Source: Candidatus Cohnella colombiensis (GTDB lineage: Bacteria > Bacillota > Bacilli > Paenibacillales > Paenibacillaceae). Taken from it: a stretch of 64,000 nucleotides of DNA. Where the stretch lies: positions 1,550,001 through 1,614,000 of the forward strand of contig CP119317.1 of assembly GCA_029203125.1 (NCBI GenBank), read 5' to 3'. Shown here one piece after another: positions 42,407-52,107 of this stretch (within the stretch, counting starts at the first letter, position 1; each line of letters starts with the position of its first letter). A model generated the notes under the pieces. The model saw nothing but the letters and a program-made list of their open reading frames with translations, was not told where the DNA came from and made no database searches. The translations under genes were made by a program, and so were the position numbers.

Positions 42407-44923
42407 GTGGATCAGTCGAGAACTGCTGGGCGAACAGCAGTGCCTAATCAGGCAAAGGGAAACAACAAAAGCAAGAAGCCTCGTAAGGGGAAGAAGAAAC
42501 GTCTACTCATCTGGTTATTTTTCGTCGCATTATTTGGAATCGTATGTGCAGTCATTGGTTATTTGCTCATTATTCTAAATGGTGAACGTATTTTGAGTGC
42601 GAATATGAACAAGCTGAATCTGGATGTAGCTACAATCTTTGTGGATCGTGATGGGAATCAAGTTTCAAAAATGTCCGTACAAGAAGGTAACCGGGAATTT
42701 GTACCGTTCAATCAAATTCCGAAGCTTGTCTCGGACGCTTTCGTAGCAACTGAGGATAAACGATTCTATGAGCATAGCGGAATTGACTTGCTAGGAATCG
42801 GACGTGCACTTGTGAAAGATATTGTTTCTATGAGTGCAGCAGAAGGGGCAAGTACGATTACGCAGCAGCTAGCGAAAAACTTGTTCCTGAACGCAGATAA
42901 AACGTTATTCCGTAAAGGAACAGAAGCCTCAATTGCACTTGCACTTGAAAATCATAAGAGCAAAGAGGAAATTTTGGAGCTTTATTTAAATCGGATTTAT
43001 TTTGGTAAAGGTCAATATGGGTTGAAGACCGCTGCTAAATATTATTTTAACGTGAGTGACTTGGATAAATTAGAGGTTTGGCAGATCGCGACGCTCGCAG
43101 GCATTCCAAAGGCGCCGAATACGTACAACCCGATCAGCAACCCCGAGAAGTCCAAAGATCGTCGCGCTGTTGTGCTTAGCTTAATGTACGATCAAGGGCT
43201 GATTACAGAGAAACAAAAGCTCGCGGCAGAAAAAGTGGAGTATAATCCAGACGTCGTTCCGAGCAACGGAGGCAAATATTTAACTTTTATCGATTATGCG
43301 TTAGAAGAAGCGATTGCAAAGACTGGAATGACGGAAGAGGAATTGCTGAGCTCAGGACTTACGATCCAAACAACGATTGATACACAGGCTCAATCTGCGA
43401 TGGAAGCCGCTTTCGATAATGACGCTTTATTTGAAAAGAGCAAGGATGAGATTAAAGTTCAAGGTGCAATGGTCATCATGGACCAGCACGATGGCTCGCT
43501 CGTAGCGATGGTTGGTGGACGTGATTATGCGAAAAAAGGTTGGAACAGAGTAACAAAGCAACGTCAACCGGGTTCGACGTTCAAACCGATTGCGGTATAT
43601 GGACCTGCGATTGAGACCGGAAAATATTACCCATGGTCAACCGTTCAGGACGTTAAGCAATGCTTCAATAACTACTGTCCAACGAATTCAAATAGCAAAA
43701 ATAAATATAAAGGCACCATTACGATGGCAGAAGCGATCAAAGAATCACGCAACATATCTGCCGTTTGGTTGCTCAATGAAATTGGCGTTAAAACAGGTTT
43801 CGAATTTGCCGGAAAGCTAGGCATCGAGCTCGATAAGAATGACAGAAACCTTGCGATGGCTCTTGGTGGTTTAACCTATGGCGTCACGCCGCTTCAGATG
43901 GTTAATGCTTATGGCGCATTTGCAAATGGGGGACAGCTGGAAGACCCGTACAGCATTTTGTCCATTACGGATCGCAAAGGCAACTATATTTACACGTACA
44001 AAGCACCAAAAGCTAAGCGGGTCATGTCCGAGGATACTGCCTACTATGTGACTGAACTGCTTAAGGGCGTTACGAAGCAAGGCGGAACAGGAGTGAATGC
44101 GAATATTAGCGGACGCACAGTTGCTGGTAAGACAGGTACGACCCAACTCGGTTTGCCAGAAGTCAAAGGCGGCGGTAACCGCGATGTTTGGTTTGTTGGG
44201 TACACCCCTGAATGGACGGCTGCTGTGTGGTTTGGTTATGATTCGACGGATAAGGACCACTTCTTAACACAATATAGCGGTCAAGCTGCAACGATGTTTT
44301 CCAAAGTCATGTCCAAGGCGCTTGAAGGGAAGAAAAAACAGTCATTCCCTGTACCGGGCAACTTGAAGCCAGAGCAAAAGCTTGAAGGTGTTACTGGTTT
44401 TACAGCTACCTATGATCCGCTTTATGTATCTGTTGGACTGAGCTGGAATGGCATTAAGGGCGATGGGATTACGTATAAAATTTATCGTAAGGAGCAAGGT
44501 GAAGAAGAGTTCTCGATGTACGCAGAAATAACAGATACCGTTTTTGATGATATGGCGTTCTTGCCTGATCAAACGTTGGTATACTATGTGACGGCCTATC
44601 AAGCTTCAACGAAGCTGGAAAGTGATCCGTCTGAGCAAAGAGTCGTGTGGATTGATTCAACTTTAACGGGCGAACCGCCAATGGAGTCAGAACCTGGGGG
44701 AGACATTAATATCGAACCGACGCCTTCAGAAAATCCGGATCAAGAGCAGCTTCCACCGATTGAAAGTCCAGTTGAGTCCACACAACCTCCAGAAACTGAG
44801 GGAGGAAATGGGGGAAGTGACGGAGCTGTTCAGATTGAACCCTCACCCCCTATTAATGAGGGAGTGCAGCCGGTACCTCCAGTAGCATTAAAGTCACCGG
44901 ACAACGCTGCTGTTATGCCGTAA
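42407..44923 (+). CDS. class A penicillin-binding protein (PBP1A family)
   Basis: An 838-residue bifunctional peptidoglycan synthase. It has a basic cytoplasmic head (KSKKPRKGKKKR), one membrane helix, a GT51 glycosyltransferase domain (ATEDKRFYEHSGID, GASTITQQLAKN) and a transpeptidase domain with active-site STFK (PGSTFKPIA), SRN (KESRNISA) and KTGT (AGKTGTT). An FnIII-like domain and a Pro/Glu-rich tail end the protein. The GTG at 42407 follows AAGGGGAG; the upstream frame overlaps the hfq terminator and is rejected. It acts in wall synthesis at the membrane. Confidence 0.95.
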   Translation: MDQSRTAGRTAVPNQAKGNNKSKKPRKGKKKRLLIWLFFVALFGIVCAVIGYLLIILNGERILSANMNKLNLDVATIFVDRDGNQVSKMSVQEGNREFVPFNQIPKLVSDAFVATEDKRFYEHSGIDLLGIGRALVKDIVSMSAAEGASTITQQLAKNLFLNADKTLFRKGTEASIALALENHKSKEEILELYLNRIYFGKGQYGLKTAAKYYFNVSDLDKLEVWQIATLAGIPKAPNTYNPISNPEKSKDRRAVVLSLMYDQGLITEKQKLAAEKVEYNPDVVPSNGGKYLTFIDYALEEAIAKTGMTEEELLSSGLTIQTTIDTQAQSAMEAAFDNDALFEKSKDEIKVQGAMVIMDQHDGSLVAMVGGRDYAKKGWNRVTKQRQPGSTFKPIAVYGPAIETGKYYPWSTVQDVKQCFNNYCPTNSNSKNKYKGTITMAEAIKESRNISAVWLLNEIGVKTGFEFAGKLGIELDKNDRNLAMALGGLTYGVTPLQMVNAYGAFANGGQLEDPYSILSITDRKGNYIYTYKAPKAKRVMSEDTAYYVTELLKGVTKQGGTGVNANISGRTVAGKTGTTQLGLPEVKGGGNRDVWFVGYTPEWTAAVWFGYDSTDKDHFLTQYSGQAATMFSKVMSKALEGKKKQSFPVPGNLKPEQKLEGVTGFTATYDPLYVSVGLSWNGIKGDGITYKIYRKEQGEEEFSMYAEITDTVFDDMAFLPDQTLVYYVTAYQASTKLESDPSEQRVVWIDSTLTGEPPMESEPGGDINIEPTPSENPDQEQLPPIESPVESTQPPETEGGNGGSDGAVQIEPSPPINEGVQPVPPVALKSPDNAAVMP

Positions 44924-44982
44924 TTGTGTATTTACGTGATGAAATAGCTTAGTTAAGAATACAAATGAATTAGGAACACTAG

Positions 44983-45029
44983 AAGGGGGCTTCTGTCGTA
45001 GTGATAAACTGCGTCATGGAAGCCCCCTT
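44983..45029. terminator. long inverted repeat after the PBP gene
   Basis: AAGGGGGCTTC (44983-44993) pairs perfectly with GAAGCCCCCTT (45019-45029) across a 25-base loop. No T-run follows, so it may be a terminator of another kind or a leader element of the gene at 45099. Confidence 0.55.
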
Positions 45030-45098
45030 ACTGGTTACAGACCTTGAGATGTGGTAAGCTTTGTATACGTATGTTGAAGGGAAAGGACCGCACTGCCT

Positions 45099-45653
45099 AT
45101 GAAACGTAAATTTTCTGATCGCGCCAATTGGCGTCGAATATTGAAGAGAAGCTATGCTTGTATACCGATGGATGAACCGTATTTTCGCGGATTCGTAACG
45201 CTATATCGCATTCATGAACTGAAAGATCCACTTTGGAAAGAATACAATGGTCGCAAAATGTGCTTAGCCGATCGCGGCTATTTATGGCTACAGCACTTTC
45301 CTAAAGGGGAACACTATGTTGTCACAACAATGTTCGATGACAAAGGTCAGGTCGTACAATGGTACATCGATATTTGCAAAACACAAGGGCTGACTGAACA
45401 ACAAGTGCCATGGTTTGATGATTTATATCTCGATATTGTTGTGCTTCCAACTGGGGAAAAGATGCTTCTTGATGAAGATGAACTAGAGGAAGCACTTGAT
45501 GAGGGTCATATTACACAACGTGATTCTGTAATGGCACAGAAAACGGCAGCAAATTTACTCGATCAGATCCATCGCAACGCGTTTCCATTCTTTGATCTAA
45601 GTGTGCAACATCGCAAGCAATTTGTGGAGAAATTGGGTTGGGAGAAAGGGTAA
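45099..45653 (+). CDS. DUF402 nucleoside tri-/diphosphate phosphatase-like protein
   Basis: A 184-residue DUF402 protein like Bacillus YgaC and Staphylococcus NTdp, which hydrolyse nucleoside tri- and diphosphates. Diagnostic sequences are the start KRKFSDRANWRRILKRSY, the barrel strand YVVTTMFDDKGQVVQWYIDI and LDEDELEEALDEG near residue 126, with the metal-binding acidic residues. It precedes the YdcF gene by five bases and both probably share a promoter. Confidence 0.88.
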   Translation: MKRKFSDRANWRRILKRSYACIPMDEPYFRGFVTLYRIHELKDPLWKEYNGRKMCLADRGYLWLQHFPKGEHYVVTTMFDDKGQVVQWYIDICKTQGLTEQQVPWFDDLYLDIVVLPTGEKMLLDEDELEEALDEGHITQRDSVMAQKTAANLLDQIHRNAFPFFDLSVQHRKQFVEKLGWEKG

Positions 45654-45658
45654 AGCTC

Positions 45659-46273
45659 ATGTTTCGTTCAGCGTTATTTCGTCGATTATTAAAAATCATA
45701 TTGATTGTTGCAATTGCAGGGTTGCTTTGGTGTGGAATGCTATATTACAAAATTACTACCTTTAATGGAACTGGCAATCCTGAGCAAACTTCGCATGCCG
45801 ACGTTGGAATCGTGCTTGGTGCAAGTCTTTGGAATAATGAGCCGAGTCCAGCGCTGAAAGAACGTCTCAATTATGCAATAGAGCTCTATAATCTAGGTGT
45901 ATTTTCGCAAATTCTCGTAACGGGCGGCTTGGATCAGTTGCCTGGTGCAAAGCTGACGGAAGCAGAAGGCATGCGTAATTATTTGCTTTCTAGGAACATT
46001 CCAGATGCTGCGATTTCAATGGAACAGCTCTCTACGAGTACATACGAAAACTTACTTTTTTCCAAAAAGATTATGGTTGAAAAAGAATGGGCTACCGCCG
46101 TTATCGTCACTCATCGTTATCATGGTGCTCGTGCGGCAGATATTGCGGACAAGCTCGGCTATACACAATTTCAAGTGCGTGTAACGGAATCGAAGGTGCT
46201 TCGAATTCACTATCATGAAGCACGTGAAATTCTTGCATTTACAAAGTGGTATTTGGACAAGCTGTTTCTCTAA
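45659..46273 (+). CDS. YdcF/SanA (DUF218) family membrane protein
   Basis: A 204-residue protein with an N-terminal membrane helix (ILIVAIAGLLWCGMLYY) and an extracytoplasmic DUF218 domain: GIVLGASLWNNEPSPALKERLNYAIELY, TGGLDQ and VTHRYHGARA with a conserved His. Relatives are ElyC and SanA, linked to envelope integrity and vancomycin tolerance. The ATG at 45659 follows AAAGGG. The exact activity is unknown. Confidence 0.88.
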   Translation: MFRSALFRRLLKIILIVAIAGLLWCGMLYYKITTFNGTGNPEQTSHADVGIVLGASLWNNEPSPALKERLNYAIELYNLGVFSQILVTGGLDQLPGAKLTEAEGMRNYLLSRNIPDAAISMEQLSTSTYENLLFSKKIMVEKEWATAVIVTHRYHGARAADIADKLGYTQFQVRVTESKVLRIHYHEAREILAFTKWYLDKLFL

Positions 46274-46356
46274 TGGAGATGACTAGCGATCGCATGCTTG
46301 GAATACATTGATATTGCGGCGCAATCGTCGACGTCACAGCGACCGGGGTGATTCTG

Positions 46357-47340
46357 TTGAACGCCAAATCGAACGCCTCCAGCGTTAGAGAAAGTTCGAC
46401 TACACTTGCAAGACCGTCTCGGCAAATCAATGTCGTATTAAGAAATTCGGAGACACAGGGAACAGCAGCAGTAAGCGCAATAAGTACATCAGAGTCGGCA
46501 GCCCGAGCTTTACCTTCCAATGGACCATGGAGTGAATGGCAACGAGAGCTAGATCGCATGATTGGCTTGGAAAATGTAAAGTCATTTGTTTATGAGATTT
46601 ATGCGCTGCTCCAAGTGACACAATATCGTAATGAAGTTGGGTTGCAAGCACAAGCTCACGTTTACCATATGGTGTTCAAAGGGAATCCTGGAACAGGTAA
46701 AACGACAATTGCCAGGCTGCTCGCGAAGCTGTTTCAGGGAATGGGGTTGCTTACTAAAGGTCACCTTGTTGAGGTTGAACGCGCAGACCTCGTTGGAGAA
46801 TACATTGGACATACGGCACTAAAGACGCGTGAACTGGTGAAGAAAGCACTCGGAGGCGTTCTATTCGTTGATGAAGCCTATAGCTTGGCAAGAGGTGGGG
46901 AGAAAGACTTCGGCAAAGAAGCGATCGACACATTAGTGAAAGCGATGGAAGATTACAAAAACCAATTTGTGCTCATCTTAGCGGGTTATACGTTGGAAAT
47001 TGATGATTTTCTAATGACGAATCCCGGTTTGCCTTCGCGATTCCCAATCAAGGTTGAGTTTCCAGACTATTCTGTTGATCAGCTAACACTCATCGCAGAA
47101 GGGATGGTGAAGGAGCGTGAATATGTGCTGCAACCGTCAGCCATAAGCAAGCTCCGTCAATTGCTTCTCGATGAGAAGCTGGATAGCCTATACCATTTCA
47201 GCAACGCAAGATATGTTCGCAATGTATTGGAACGAGCGATTCGCAATCAAGCTGTTCGACTGCTTCATCAGTATCCTGCCGCGTCTCCTGGCAGACAGGA
47301 ATTGATGACACTGAGATCGGAGGATTTGCGGTCTATATAA
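46357..47340 (+). CDS. spoVK: stage V sporulation protein K, AAA ATPase
   Basis: A 327-residue CbxX/CfqX-type AAA ATPase. A variable Ser/Ala-rich N-terminus (about 55 residues) precedes LDRMIGLENVK, Walker A GNPGTGKTT, Walker B GVLFVDEAYSLA, and sensor 1 FVLILAGY, followed by NPGLPSRFP with the Arg finger. In B. subtilis SpoVK is needed for spore maturation. The TTG at 46357 follows GGGGTGAT; the GTG at 46348 overlaps that ribosome site. Order spoVK-hflX-ynbB-glnR-glnA is as in Bacillus. Confidence 0.92.
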   Translation: MNAKSNASSVRESSTTLARPSRQINVVLRNSETQGTAAVSAISTSESAARALPSNGPWSEWQRELDRMIGLENVKSFVYEIYALLQVTQYRNEVGLQAQAHVYHMVFKGNPGTGKTTIARLLAKLFQGMGLLTKGHLVEVERADLVGEYIGHTALKTRELVKKALGGVLFVDEAYSLARGGEKDFGKEAIDTLVKAMEDYKNQFVLILAGYTLEIDDFLMTNPGLPSRFPIKVEFPDYSVDQLTLIAEGMVKEREYVLQPSAISKLRQLLLDEKLDSLYHFSNARYVRNVLERAIRNQAVRLLHQYPAASPGRQELMTLRSEDLRSI

Positions 47341-47367
47341 GCTGTCTGAAGAGAGAGGAACTCCAAG

Positions 47368-48651
47368 ATGAAGATGAGTACGTATGAGACGAACTCAAAT
47401 GAGCAAGAGAAAGCGATACTAATCAGCTTGATTACGTATGCAGTGAAGCAATCTGGTGCTGATCCTGAGCATTCGATGGAAGAGCTTGTATCTTTGGCAG
47501 AAACGGCAGGTGTTGCGGTCATCGACACGATGATGCAGCAGCGTGAAGTGCCGGATTCCAAATGGTTTGTCGGGAAAGGTAAAGCGCAAGAAATACGTGA
47601 GTTAGCGGAACAGACCGGCGCGACAACAGCGATTTTCGACCAAGAGCTTTCTGGAGCTCAAGTGCGTAATCTTGAAGAAGCGCTTGATTTGAAGATTATT
47701 GATCGAACACAACTCATATTGGATATTTTTGCAGGACGTGCGAAGACGAGAGAAGGCATTCTTCAAGTTGAGCTTGCCCAGCTTACATACTTGCTTCCAA
47801 GGTTATCTGGACATGGCAAAAACCTATCGCGACTCGGTGGTGGCATTGGAACGAGAGGCCCTGGTGAGACGAAGCTCGAAACCGATCGTCGTCATATTCG
47901 CGATCGGATCAGCGAGCTGGAGCGACAGCTGGACAATGTGAATCAGCATCGCATATTACATCGTGAACGACGGCGCAAAGCGGGCGTTGTTCAAGTTGCG
48001 CTTGTCGGTTATACGAATGCGGGCAAATCAACTTTATTGAGACAGCTTACTGCTGCCGATGTGCTTGCAGAGGATAAGCTGTTCGCTACTCTTGATCCAA
48101 CTTCGCGAGCACTTAGTCTTCCAAGTGGCAAAGAAGTGCTGTTAACCGATACGGTAGGCTTTATTCAGAATCTCCCTCATAAATTGGTTGCAGCTTTCCG
48201 AGCAACATTAGAAGAAGCGAATGAAGCTGATTTGCTTCTGCATGTGGTCGATGCTTCTTCACCGATGCGTGAACGACAGCAACAAGTTGTAGATGAAGTG
48301 CTGCAGGAGCTAGGTGCAGGTGGCAAGCCCACTTTAATCGTATTGAATAAAATCGATTTATGTAACGCTGAGACGCTCTCCTTGATGGTAGGTGGACCAG
48401 AAACGATTCGGGTCAATGCGTTTGCTGCAGCAGACTTAGAAGCGTTACTAGTGATGATCGAGGATAAATTGTTGGGCGATACCGCGCAGTTTAAAATACC
48501 TGCCGCTCGCGGTGATTTAGCTGCATTGCTGTATCGTGTTGGTGACGTTATTGAGCAGGGATCTGAAGAGGAGGATCTGCTCTTTGTTGTGCGTTTGAAT
48601 CCAGTCGATATGGAAAAGTACGGGCGGTCATTAACCGAATATCGGGTATAA
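47368..48651 (+). CDS. hflX: ribosome-associated GTPase HflX
   Basis: A 427-residue GTPase that rescues or splits stalled ribosomes. The N-terminal HflX domain has WFVGKGKAQEI and IDRTQLILDIFA, then the linker GRGAKTREG-type RLGGGIGTRGPGETKLE and a coiled coil. G motifs are GYTNAGKST (G1), DTVGFI (G3) and NKIDL (G4). It lies 27 bp after spoVK and 25 bp before the PLP gene. Confidence 0.95.
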   Translation: MKMSTYETNSNEQEKAILISLITYAVKQSGADPEHSMEELVSLAETAGVAVIDTMMQQREVPDSKWFVGKGKAQEIRELAEQTGATTAIFDQELSGAQVRNLEEALDLKIIDRTQLILDIFAGRAKTREGILQVELAQLTYLLPRLSGHGKNLSRLGGGIGTRGPGETKLETDRRHIRDRISELERQLDNVNQHRILHRERRRKAGVVQVALVGYTNAGKSTLLRQLTAADVLAEDKLFATLDPTSRALSLPSGKEVLLTDTVGFIQNLPHKLVAAFRATLEEANEADLLLHVVDASSPMRERQQQVVDEVLQELGAGGKPTLIVLNKIDLCNAETLSLMVGGPETIRVNAFAAADLEALLVMIEDKLLGDTAQFKIPAARGDLAALLYRVGDVIEQGSEEEDLLFVVRLNPVDMEKYGRSLTEYRV

Positions 48652-48676
48652 TCGCACTGTTGAAAGGAAGAATGTA

Positions 48677-49945
48677 ATGAGTGTAAGTGCGTTGTCGGAG
48701 TTCGAGCAGCAGTGGGAAAGCTGGTCTAATGAAGCAGAAGAGCTTGTCGCTGATCAATTTCGTCACATCGATCGTGTTGTCGAGCGTAATCAGCAGAAAG
48801 TTATTCAAGCTTTTCAGCAATATAAAGTAAGTGATTATCATTTTGCAGGTTCGACTGGCTATGCCTACAACGATCGTGGTCGCGAAGTTCTCGATAAGGT
48901 GTATGCAAAAGTTTTCGGGGCAGAGGCTGCAATCGTTCGTCCTCATTTCGTTTCTGGGACGCATACGATAGGAGTGGCCCTATTTGGCGTTCTTCGACCA
49001 GGTGATGAGCTAGTGTTCGTTACAGGTCGTCCGTATGATACGTTACATAAAGTTATTGGTAAAGCTGGCGATGGAACAGGGTCGCTCGCTGATTGGGGTA
49101 TATGTTCAATCGAAGTCCCATTGCTTAGTGAAGGCGACGTTGATTGGGAAGGGGTTAGAGCATCTGTAACAGAGCGGACAAAAGTATTTGCCATCCAACG
49201 CTCAAGAGGCTATGATTGGCGTCCTTCGTTCACGATCGCACAGCTTGAAGAGATGATTCAACGTTTAAAGTCGCTTTGCCCAGAAGCCATCGTATTTGTA
49301 GACAATTGCTATGGTGAGTTTACGGAAGAGCGTGAGCCAACTGACGTTGGTGCAGATTTGATCGCAGGTTCGCTCATCAAAAACCCAGGCGGTGGAATTG
49401 CTTCGAGTGGCGGATATATCGCGGGCAAGGAGCAGTATGTTGAACTGGCTTCGTATCGTCTGACAGCACCGGGCATCGGTGGTGAAGTTGGCGCTATGCT
49501 AGATACGACTCGTTCAATTTACCAAGGGTTGTTTTTAGCACCGCTACTCGTCGGACAAGCAGTGAAGGGGAGCATCTTTGCTTCAGCGATCTTTGAACAG
49601 CGTGGGTTTGAAACGCGACCTCGCTGGAACGATCCGCGCACCGATCTCATTCAAGCGATCCGCTTTCCATCGGCGGATAGATTGATCCGTTTTGTACAAG
49701 CGATCCAGATGGCGGCAGCAGTCGATGCGCATGTTGTGCCCGAGCCATGGAGCATGCCGGGATACGAGCATCCCGTTATTATGGCAGCAGGAACGTTCAT
49801 TCAAGGTGGCAGCTTGGAACTGTCAGCGGATGCGCCTATCCGAGAACCTTACATCGCTTACATGCAGGGTGGGCTTACTTACGCGCATGTTAAGCTCGCA
49901 GTGAAACAGGTTATGTCGCAATTTCGCGAATTGAATTATTTATGA
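48677..49945 (+). CDS. YnbB-type PLP enzyme (methionine gamma-lyase/aluminium-resistance family)
   Basis: A 422-residue fold-type I PLP protein annotated in relatives as methionine gamma-lyase family or aluminium resistance protein. Seen are FAGSTGYAYNDRGREVLDKVYA, FVSGTHTIGVALFG, the metal/PLP-facing VDNCYGEF and the Schiff-base Lys in AGSLIKNPGGGIA. The true substrate is not established for YnbB. AAAGGA precedes the ATG. It is directly upstream of glnR, as in B. subtilis. Confidence 0.9.
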   Translation: MSVSALSEFEQQWESWSNEAEELVADQFRHIDRVVERNQQKVIQAFQQYKVSDYHFAGSTGYAYNDRGREVLDKVYAKVFGAEAAIVRPHFVSGTHTIGVALFGVLRPGDELVFVTGRPYDTLHKVIGKAGDGTGSLADWGICSIEVPLLSEGDVDWEGVRASVTERTKVFAIQRSRGYDWRPSFTIAQLEEMIQRLKSLCPEAIVFVDNCYGEFTEEREPTDVGADLIAGSLIKNPGGGIASSGGYIAGKEQYVELASYRLTAPGIGGEVGAMLDTTRSIYQGLFLAPLLVGQAVKGSIFASAIFEQRGFETRPRWNDPRTDLIQAIRFPSADRLIRFVQAIQMAAAVDAHVVPEPWSMPGYEHPVIMAAGTFIQGGSLELSADAPIREPYIAYMQGGLTYAHVKLAVKQVMSQFRELNYL

Positions 49946-49973
49946 CATGCTATATCCTAAAACCTAACATGCC

Positions 49974-50002
49974 TTGACACATTTTTGTGCTGCTTGTAAA
50001 AT
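49974..50002 (+). promoter_or_regulatory. sigma-A promoter of glnRA
   Basis: TTGACA (49974-49979), a 17-bp spacer and TAAAAT (49997-50002). The dyad TGTAA-N11-TTACA (49995-50015) overlaps the -10. The GlnR consensus is TGTNA-N7-TNACA, so this dyad has the right half-sites but a longer spacer. Confidence 0.72.
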
Positions 50003-50028
50003 GAAAGTGATTACATAAGCAAAAACAG

Positions 50029-50052
50029 CTTCGCCGTCCCTGGACGGTGAAG
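50029..50052 (+). promoter_or_regulatory. hairpin in the glnR leader
   Basis: CTTCGCCGTCC and GGACGGTGAAG form an 11-bp stem (one G-U) in the ~140-base untranslated leader between the promoter and glnR. It has no T-run, so it is more likely a stability or attenuation element than a terminator. Confidence 0.45.
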
Positions 50053-50145
50053 AAGCTTTGCGGAGGTTATACAGGGATAGATAAGAGTGAAACTTATAAA
50101 GTCTGTATAACTAAAACAACTGCACATGCGGAAGGTAGGTGTAGC

Positions 50146-50562
50146 ATGGCCGACGATATTCGCAGGAATATGGCGCTTTTTCCAATTGGAATTGTAATGA
50201 AGCTGACCGAACTTACTGCTCGTCAAATTCGTTATTATGAACAACACGAACTCATTCAGCCAGCTCGTACGAACGGTAATCAGCGACTCTTCTCATTCAA
50301 TGATGTTGAGAGATTGCTGGAAATTAAAGCCCTCATCGAAAAAGGTGTAAATATTGCTGGGATTAAACAAGTGATGAATCCAGTAGGTGTTGATGAGGAC
50401 GATAGTACGATCATTAATGAACAATCCGAGGTGAAACGTCGTGAGTTGACGGATTCACAGCTTCATCGGATGCTCAAGCAGGAGCTCGTGTCTGGAAATA
50501 AGCGTCCTGGTCAAGTGTCGCTCATTCAAGGTGAGTTGTCGCGCTTTTACAAACGTAAATAA
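50146..50562 (+). CDS. glnR: nitrogen repressor GlnR
   Basis: A 138-residue MerR-family regulator of nitrogen metabolism that binds DNA under nitrogen excess, when feedback-inhibited glutamine synthetase acts on it. The winged helix reads MKLTELTARQIRYYEQHELI followed by RLFSFNDVERLLEIKALIEKG. The C-terminal tail (about 60 residues) carries the glutamine-synthetase-responsive region ending SRFYKRK. The ATG at 50146 follows GAAGGTAGGTG; the longer frame runs through the leader hairpin and is rejected. glnA follows after 33 bp. Confidence 0.95.
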   Translation: MADDIRRNMALFPIGIVMKLTELTARQIRYYEQHELIQPARTNGNQRLFSFNDVERLLEIKALIEKGVNIAGIKQVMNPVGVDEDDSTIINEQSEVKRRELTDSQLHRMLKQELVSGNKRPGQVSLIQGELSRFYKRK

Positions 50563-50595
50563 GCCATATTTGGCATATATAATAGGAGGGTTACG

Positions 50596-51924
50596 ATGAG
50601 CTATACTAGAGAAGATATTATGCGTATTGCAAAGGAACAGAATGTTAGGTTCATTAGACTTCAATTTACTGATCTTTTAGGATCTATTAAAAATGTAGAA
50701 ATTCCTTTGAGTCAGCTTGAAAAAGCGCTCGATAACAAGATGATGTTCGACGGATCTTCCATTGAAGGTTACGTGCGCATTGAAGAGTCGGATATGTACC
50801 TTTATCCTGATCTAAGCACATGGGTAATCTTCCCATGGGTAGCACAGGATCGTATTGCGCGTTTGATCTGTGATGTTTACATGCCGGATGGCACACCATT
50901 CGCAGGAGATCCTCGCGGTATTCTAAAGCGTGCATTGCGTGAAGCGGAAGCGCTTGGCTACACCGCAATGAATGTTGGACCTGAGCCAGAGTTTTTCTTG
51001 TTTAAAACCGATGAGAACGGCAACCCAACGAATGAGCTGAATGACCAAGGCGGATACTTCGATCTGGCTCCTACAGATCTCGGTGAAAATTGTCGTCGTG
51101 AAATCGTTCTTGTGCTTGAAGAGATGGGCTTTGAAATCGAAGCGTCTCACCATGAAGTCGCACCTGGACAGCATGAAATTGACTTTAAATATGCACACGC
51201 CGTTAAAGCTGCTGACCAAATTCAAACGTTCAAACTCGTTGTTAAGACGATAGCTCGTCAGCATGGACTGCATGCAACGTTCATGCCAAAGCCGTTGTTC
51301 GGAGTGAATGGTTCGGGGATGCATTGCCATCAATCGCTGTTCCGTGGCAAAGAGAATGCGTTCTATGATGCGAACGATAAGCTTGGTTTGAGCGAAGTAG
51401 CTCGTCAATACATGGCTGGACTGTTGAAGCATGCATGTGGTTTTGCGGCGATTACAAACCCGACGGTCAACTCCTATAAACGCTTAGTTCCAGGTTATGA
51501 AGCACCATGTTATGTTGCCTGGTCCGCAAGTAACCGTAGCCCGATGGTACGGATTCCTGCATCGCGTGGTTTAAGCACACGCCTTGAAGCGCGTAACCCA
51601 GACCCTGCTGCGAACCCTTACTTGGCATTAGCTGTTATGCTTAAGGCAGGTTTGGATGGCATCATTAACAAACTGCCTGTACCTGCACCGGTCGATCGTA
51701 ACATCTATGTGATGAGTGAGAGCGAGCGGATCGATGAAGGCATTCCTAGCTTGCCGGTTAACCTTCATGTTGCATTAGAAGAAATGCTTCGCGATGAAGT
51801 TGTTTGTGAGACATTAGGAGATCACGCTCTTAGCCACTTCTATGAGTTGAAGGAAATCGAATGGGATATGTATCGCACGCAAGTTCACCAATGGGAACGC
51901 GATCAGTATATGACGATGTATTAA
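50596..51924 (+). CDS. glnA: glutamine synthetase type I
   Basis: A 442-residue dodecameric enzyme joining ammonia to glutamate with ATP. The length and absence of an adenylylation-site Tyr region mark it as the GSI-alpha Gram-positive type, regulated by feedback inhibition and GlnR. Active-site motifs: FDGSSIEGYVRIEESDMYL, VGPEPEFFLF, the ATP-site KPLFGVNGSGMHCHQS, and NRSPMVRIPASRG. AGGAGG lies before the ATG. It ends in a strong terminator. Confidence 0.97.
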   Translation: MSYTREDIMRIAKEQNVRFIRLQFTDLLGSIKNVEIPLSQLEKALDNKMMFDGSSIEGYVRIEESDMYLYPDLSTWVIFPWVAQDRIARLICDVYMPDGTPFAGDPRGILKRALREAEALGYTAMNVGPEPEFFLFKTDENGNPTNELNDQGGYFDLAPTDLGENCRREIVLVLEEMGFEIEASHHEVAPGQHEIDFKYAHAVKAADQIQTFKLVVKTIARQHGLHATFMPKPLFGVNGSGMHCHQSLFRGKENAFYDANDKLGLSEVARQYMAGLLKHACGFAAITNPTVNSYKRLVPGYEAPCYVAWSASNRSPMVRIPASRGLSTRLEARNPDPAANPYLALAVMLKAGLDGIINKLPVPAPVDRNIYVMSESERIDEGIPSLPVNLHVALEEMLRDEVVCETLGDHALSHFYELKEIEWDMYRTQVHQWERDQYMTMY

Positions 51925-51940
51925 TTGTTAGTCAAATAAA

Positions 51941-51985
51941 ACGGAACTGTGCGGTGATCGCTCACTGCGCAGTTCCGTTTTTTTT
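51941..51985 (+). terminator. rho-independent terminator of glnRA
   Basis: A 17-bp stem (ACGGAACTGTGCGGTGA with its partner, two G-U pairs) and TCGC loop, followed by eight T. Confidence 0.93.
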
Positions 51986-52107
51986 GTATGGAGACATCCG
52001 TTTAAACGCTGTTTTCGGATTTCCCGAAATAATGCTGTATTTTTACACTATTTTCTTACAAATGCTGGTATTAGTTGGAATAGTCATGCGAAAGCGGGTT
52101 ACCCGTT

